A stretch of 33,685 nucleotides of DNA from an uncultured Caryophanales bacterium. GTDB taxonomy: Bacteria > Bacillota_I > Bacilli_A > RFN20 > CAG-826. The position numbers and the translations under genes were made by a program. Numbering within the stretch: position 1 is the first letter of the stretch; the number at the start of each line of letters is the position of its first letter. Below are positions 32,736 to 33,685 of this stretch, one piece after another. Below the pieces are notes generated by a model. The model saw only the letters and a program-made list of their open reading frames with translations, was not told the origin of the DNA and made no database searches. The stretch is taken from NCBI GenBank assembly GCA_947303105.1, contig CAMYXQ010000001.1, positions 1-33,685 of the forward strand, in the 5' to 3' direction.

Positions 32736-33685
32736 ATGGGAACGAAAAAGCCATCGATTTATGACATCGCTGAAGCCGTTGGGGTTTCACCCGCCGCGGT
32801 TTCCTATGTCATTCATGGAAAAAACAAAGTCTCTCCGGCGACCCGTCAGCGTATTTTGGATGCGATGGAAAAAATGGGTTACACCATCGATAGAGCCGCC
32901 GCATCTTTGTCAACGGGGAAGAGCGCTTTGGTCGGCGTTTGTTTCCCGCTTCGCTCTCAATTCGAAGTCTTCTCGGACAACCCCTTCTACAGCGAATTCC
33001 TCGCCGCTTTCTCCAAAGAGGCAGCCGACCACGGCTATGATGTGGTGGTGGGTTACGTCCAATCCCCAGACACCTTCGAGAAATGGATGCTTTCCCGCCG
33101 ACTCGACGGCGTCGTCGTGTTTGGCTTATATTCGCCGGAGATCTTCAAAATCATCCGTCGTCACCATATTCCGTTCGTGCTCAGCGACACTTATGAGAAC
33201 CTGACTGATTGCAGCGTCGTTCGCGTCGCAGACGAAGAGGGCGGCTATCTGGCAGCGAGATATCTGCTCGACCAGAATCTGCACAAAATCGCCTTTGTGG
33301 GTGGCCAACTCAGCGAATCCAAAGTGGATGCCTATCGGTTTGGGGGCATGAAGCGCGCCCTCGCTGAGGAGAATTTGGAACCGGCGTACGCGCTTGAAAC
33401 GCGGACGACCTTCGATGGTGGTTATGAAGCCGCCGAGGAAATTTATAAGAATCTCGGAAAGATCGATGCCGTTTTCTGCGGTTCGGACATCGTCGCCATC
33501 GGTTTGATGCGCCGCCTTCAAGAGCTTGGCGTCTCCATTCCGGACGACATTTCGGTGATTGGATTCGACAATCTCCAAGCCACCACCTACGTATATCCGG
33601 CCTTAACAACCATCGCTCAAGACATCTCTGCCAAAGGCCAGTTTGCCGCTGATAGCATCTTCCATTTGATTGAAGATCCATCTTC
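32736..33685 (+). CDS. LacI-family transcriptional regulator (3' end outside window)
   Basis: 316 codons are visible and the frame runs off the window edge. The N-terminus is a LacI helix-turn-helix with hinge: SIYDIAEAVGVSPAAVSYVIHGKNKVSPATRQRI. The rest is a periplasmic-binding-protein fold that would sense a sugar or related metabolite: LVGVCFPL, FSKEAADHGYDVVVGY, RRLDGVVVFGL, VADEEGGYLAARYLL, KIAFVGG, DAVFCGSDIVAIGLMRRLQELG and ISVIGFDNL. About 20-30 residues should remain. Its target genes are probably downstream, outside the window. Confidence 0.93.
   Translation, partial: MGTKKPSIYDIAEAVGVSPAAVSYVIHGKNKVSPATRQRILDAMEKMGYTIDRAAASLSTGKSALVGVCFPLRSQFEVFSDNPFYSEFLAAFSKEAADHGYDVVVGYVQSPDTFEKWMLSRRLDGVVVFGLYSPEIFKIIRRHHIPFVLSDTYENLTDCSVVRVADEEGGYLAARYLLDQNLHKIAFVGGQLSESKVDAYRFGGMKRALAEENLEPAYALETRTTFDGGYEAAEEIYKNLGKIDAVFCGSDIVAIGLMRRLQELGVSIPDDISVIGFDNLQATTYVYPALTTIAQDISAKGQFAADSIFHLIEDPS

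Noticed and set aside
1..33685. tRNA genes, CRISPR arrays, insertion sequences or attachment sites
   Set aside because: No tRNA cloverleaf, spaced direct repeats, transposase or integrase motifs were found in the gaps or frames.
1..33685. Mollicute-type code with UGA as tryptophan
   Set aside because: Tryptophan is TGG throughout, and genes end normally at TGA, for example recF and tadA, with correct family lengths.

Overview
The window reads as chromosomal DNA from a low-to-mid GC Bacillota, most likely an uncultured gut-type lineage of Bacilli/Erysipelotrichia (inference). The reasons are the order dnaA-dnaN-rlbA-recF-gyrB-gyrA running from the replication origin, a short Alu-less SRP RNA beside serS and tadA, a short MetRS, zinc-type L31 and a heterodimeric BmrCD-type exporter. 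All long reading frames are intact with the standard stop set, so UGA is a stop here. No stretch of 300 bases lacks a gene.

Layout. 1-1625 holds the 3' end of dnaA, a 120-base gap that looks like an origin unwinding element, and dnaN with a terminator. 1675-9966 is a co-directional run: rlbA, recF, gyrB, gyrA, a small GT-B-like glycosyltransferase and serS. Then come the SRP RNA and tadA. 10596-19870 is a tight six-gene unit: MacB-like ABC exporter, P-type ATPase, psuG, TetR regulator, iron-type alcohol dehydrogenase and an M50-like membrane protein; it ends at a terminator shared with the opposite strand. 19908-24240 is on the minus strand: an orphan AbiEi-like protein, then an araC-tldD-tldE operon read toward it. 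24510-29003 is rpmE followed by metG, an RlmD-type methyltransferase and a PlsC-like acyltransferase with a zinc ribbon. 29077-32633 is a BmrC/BmrD-like ABC exporter pair whose first gene is frameshifted. The window closes inside a LacI-family gene.

The first 10 kb is core replication and translation machinery. The rest is transport, small-molecule metabolism and regulation. Points worth attention: a DnaA-box/GC/trio arrangement between dnaA and dnaN; gyrase subunits carrying residues linked to quinolone resistance elsewhere (GyrA Leu119, GyrB Asn485); several genes whose start codon sits about where transcription should begin (leaderless candidates); an M50-like protein that has lost the first zinc histidine; and two frameshifts, in the P-type ATPase and the BmrC-like gene, that are either recent lesions or sequence errors. 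I did not find a clearly new multi-gene defence or RNA system here.
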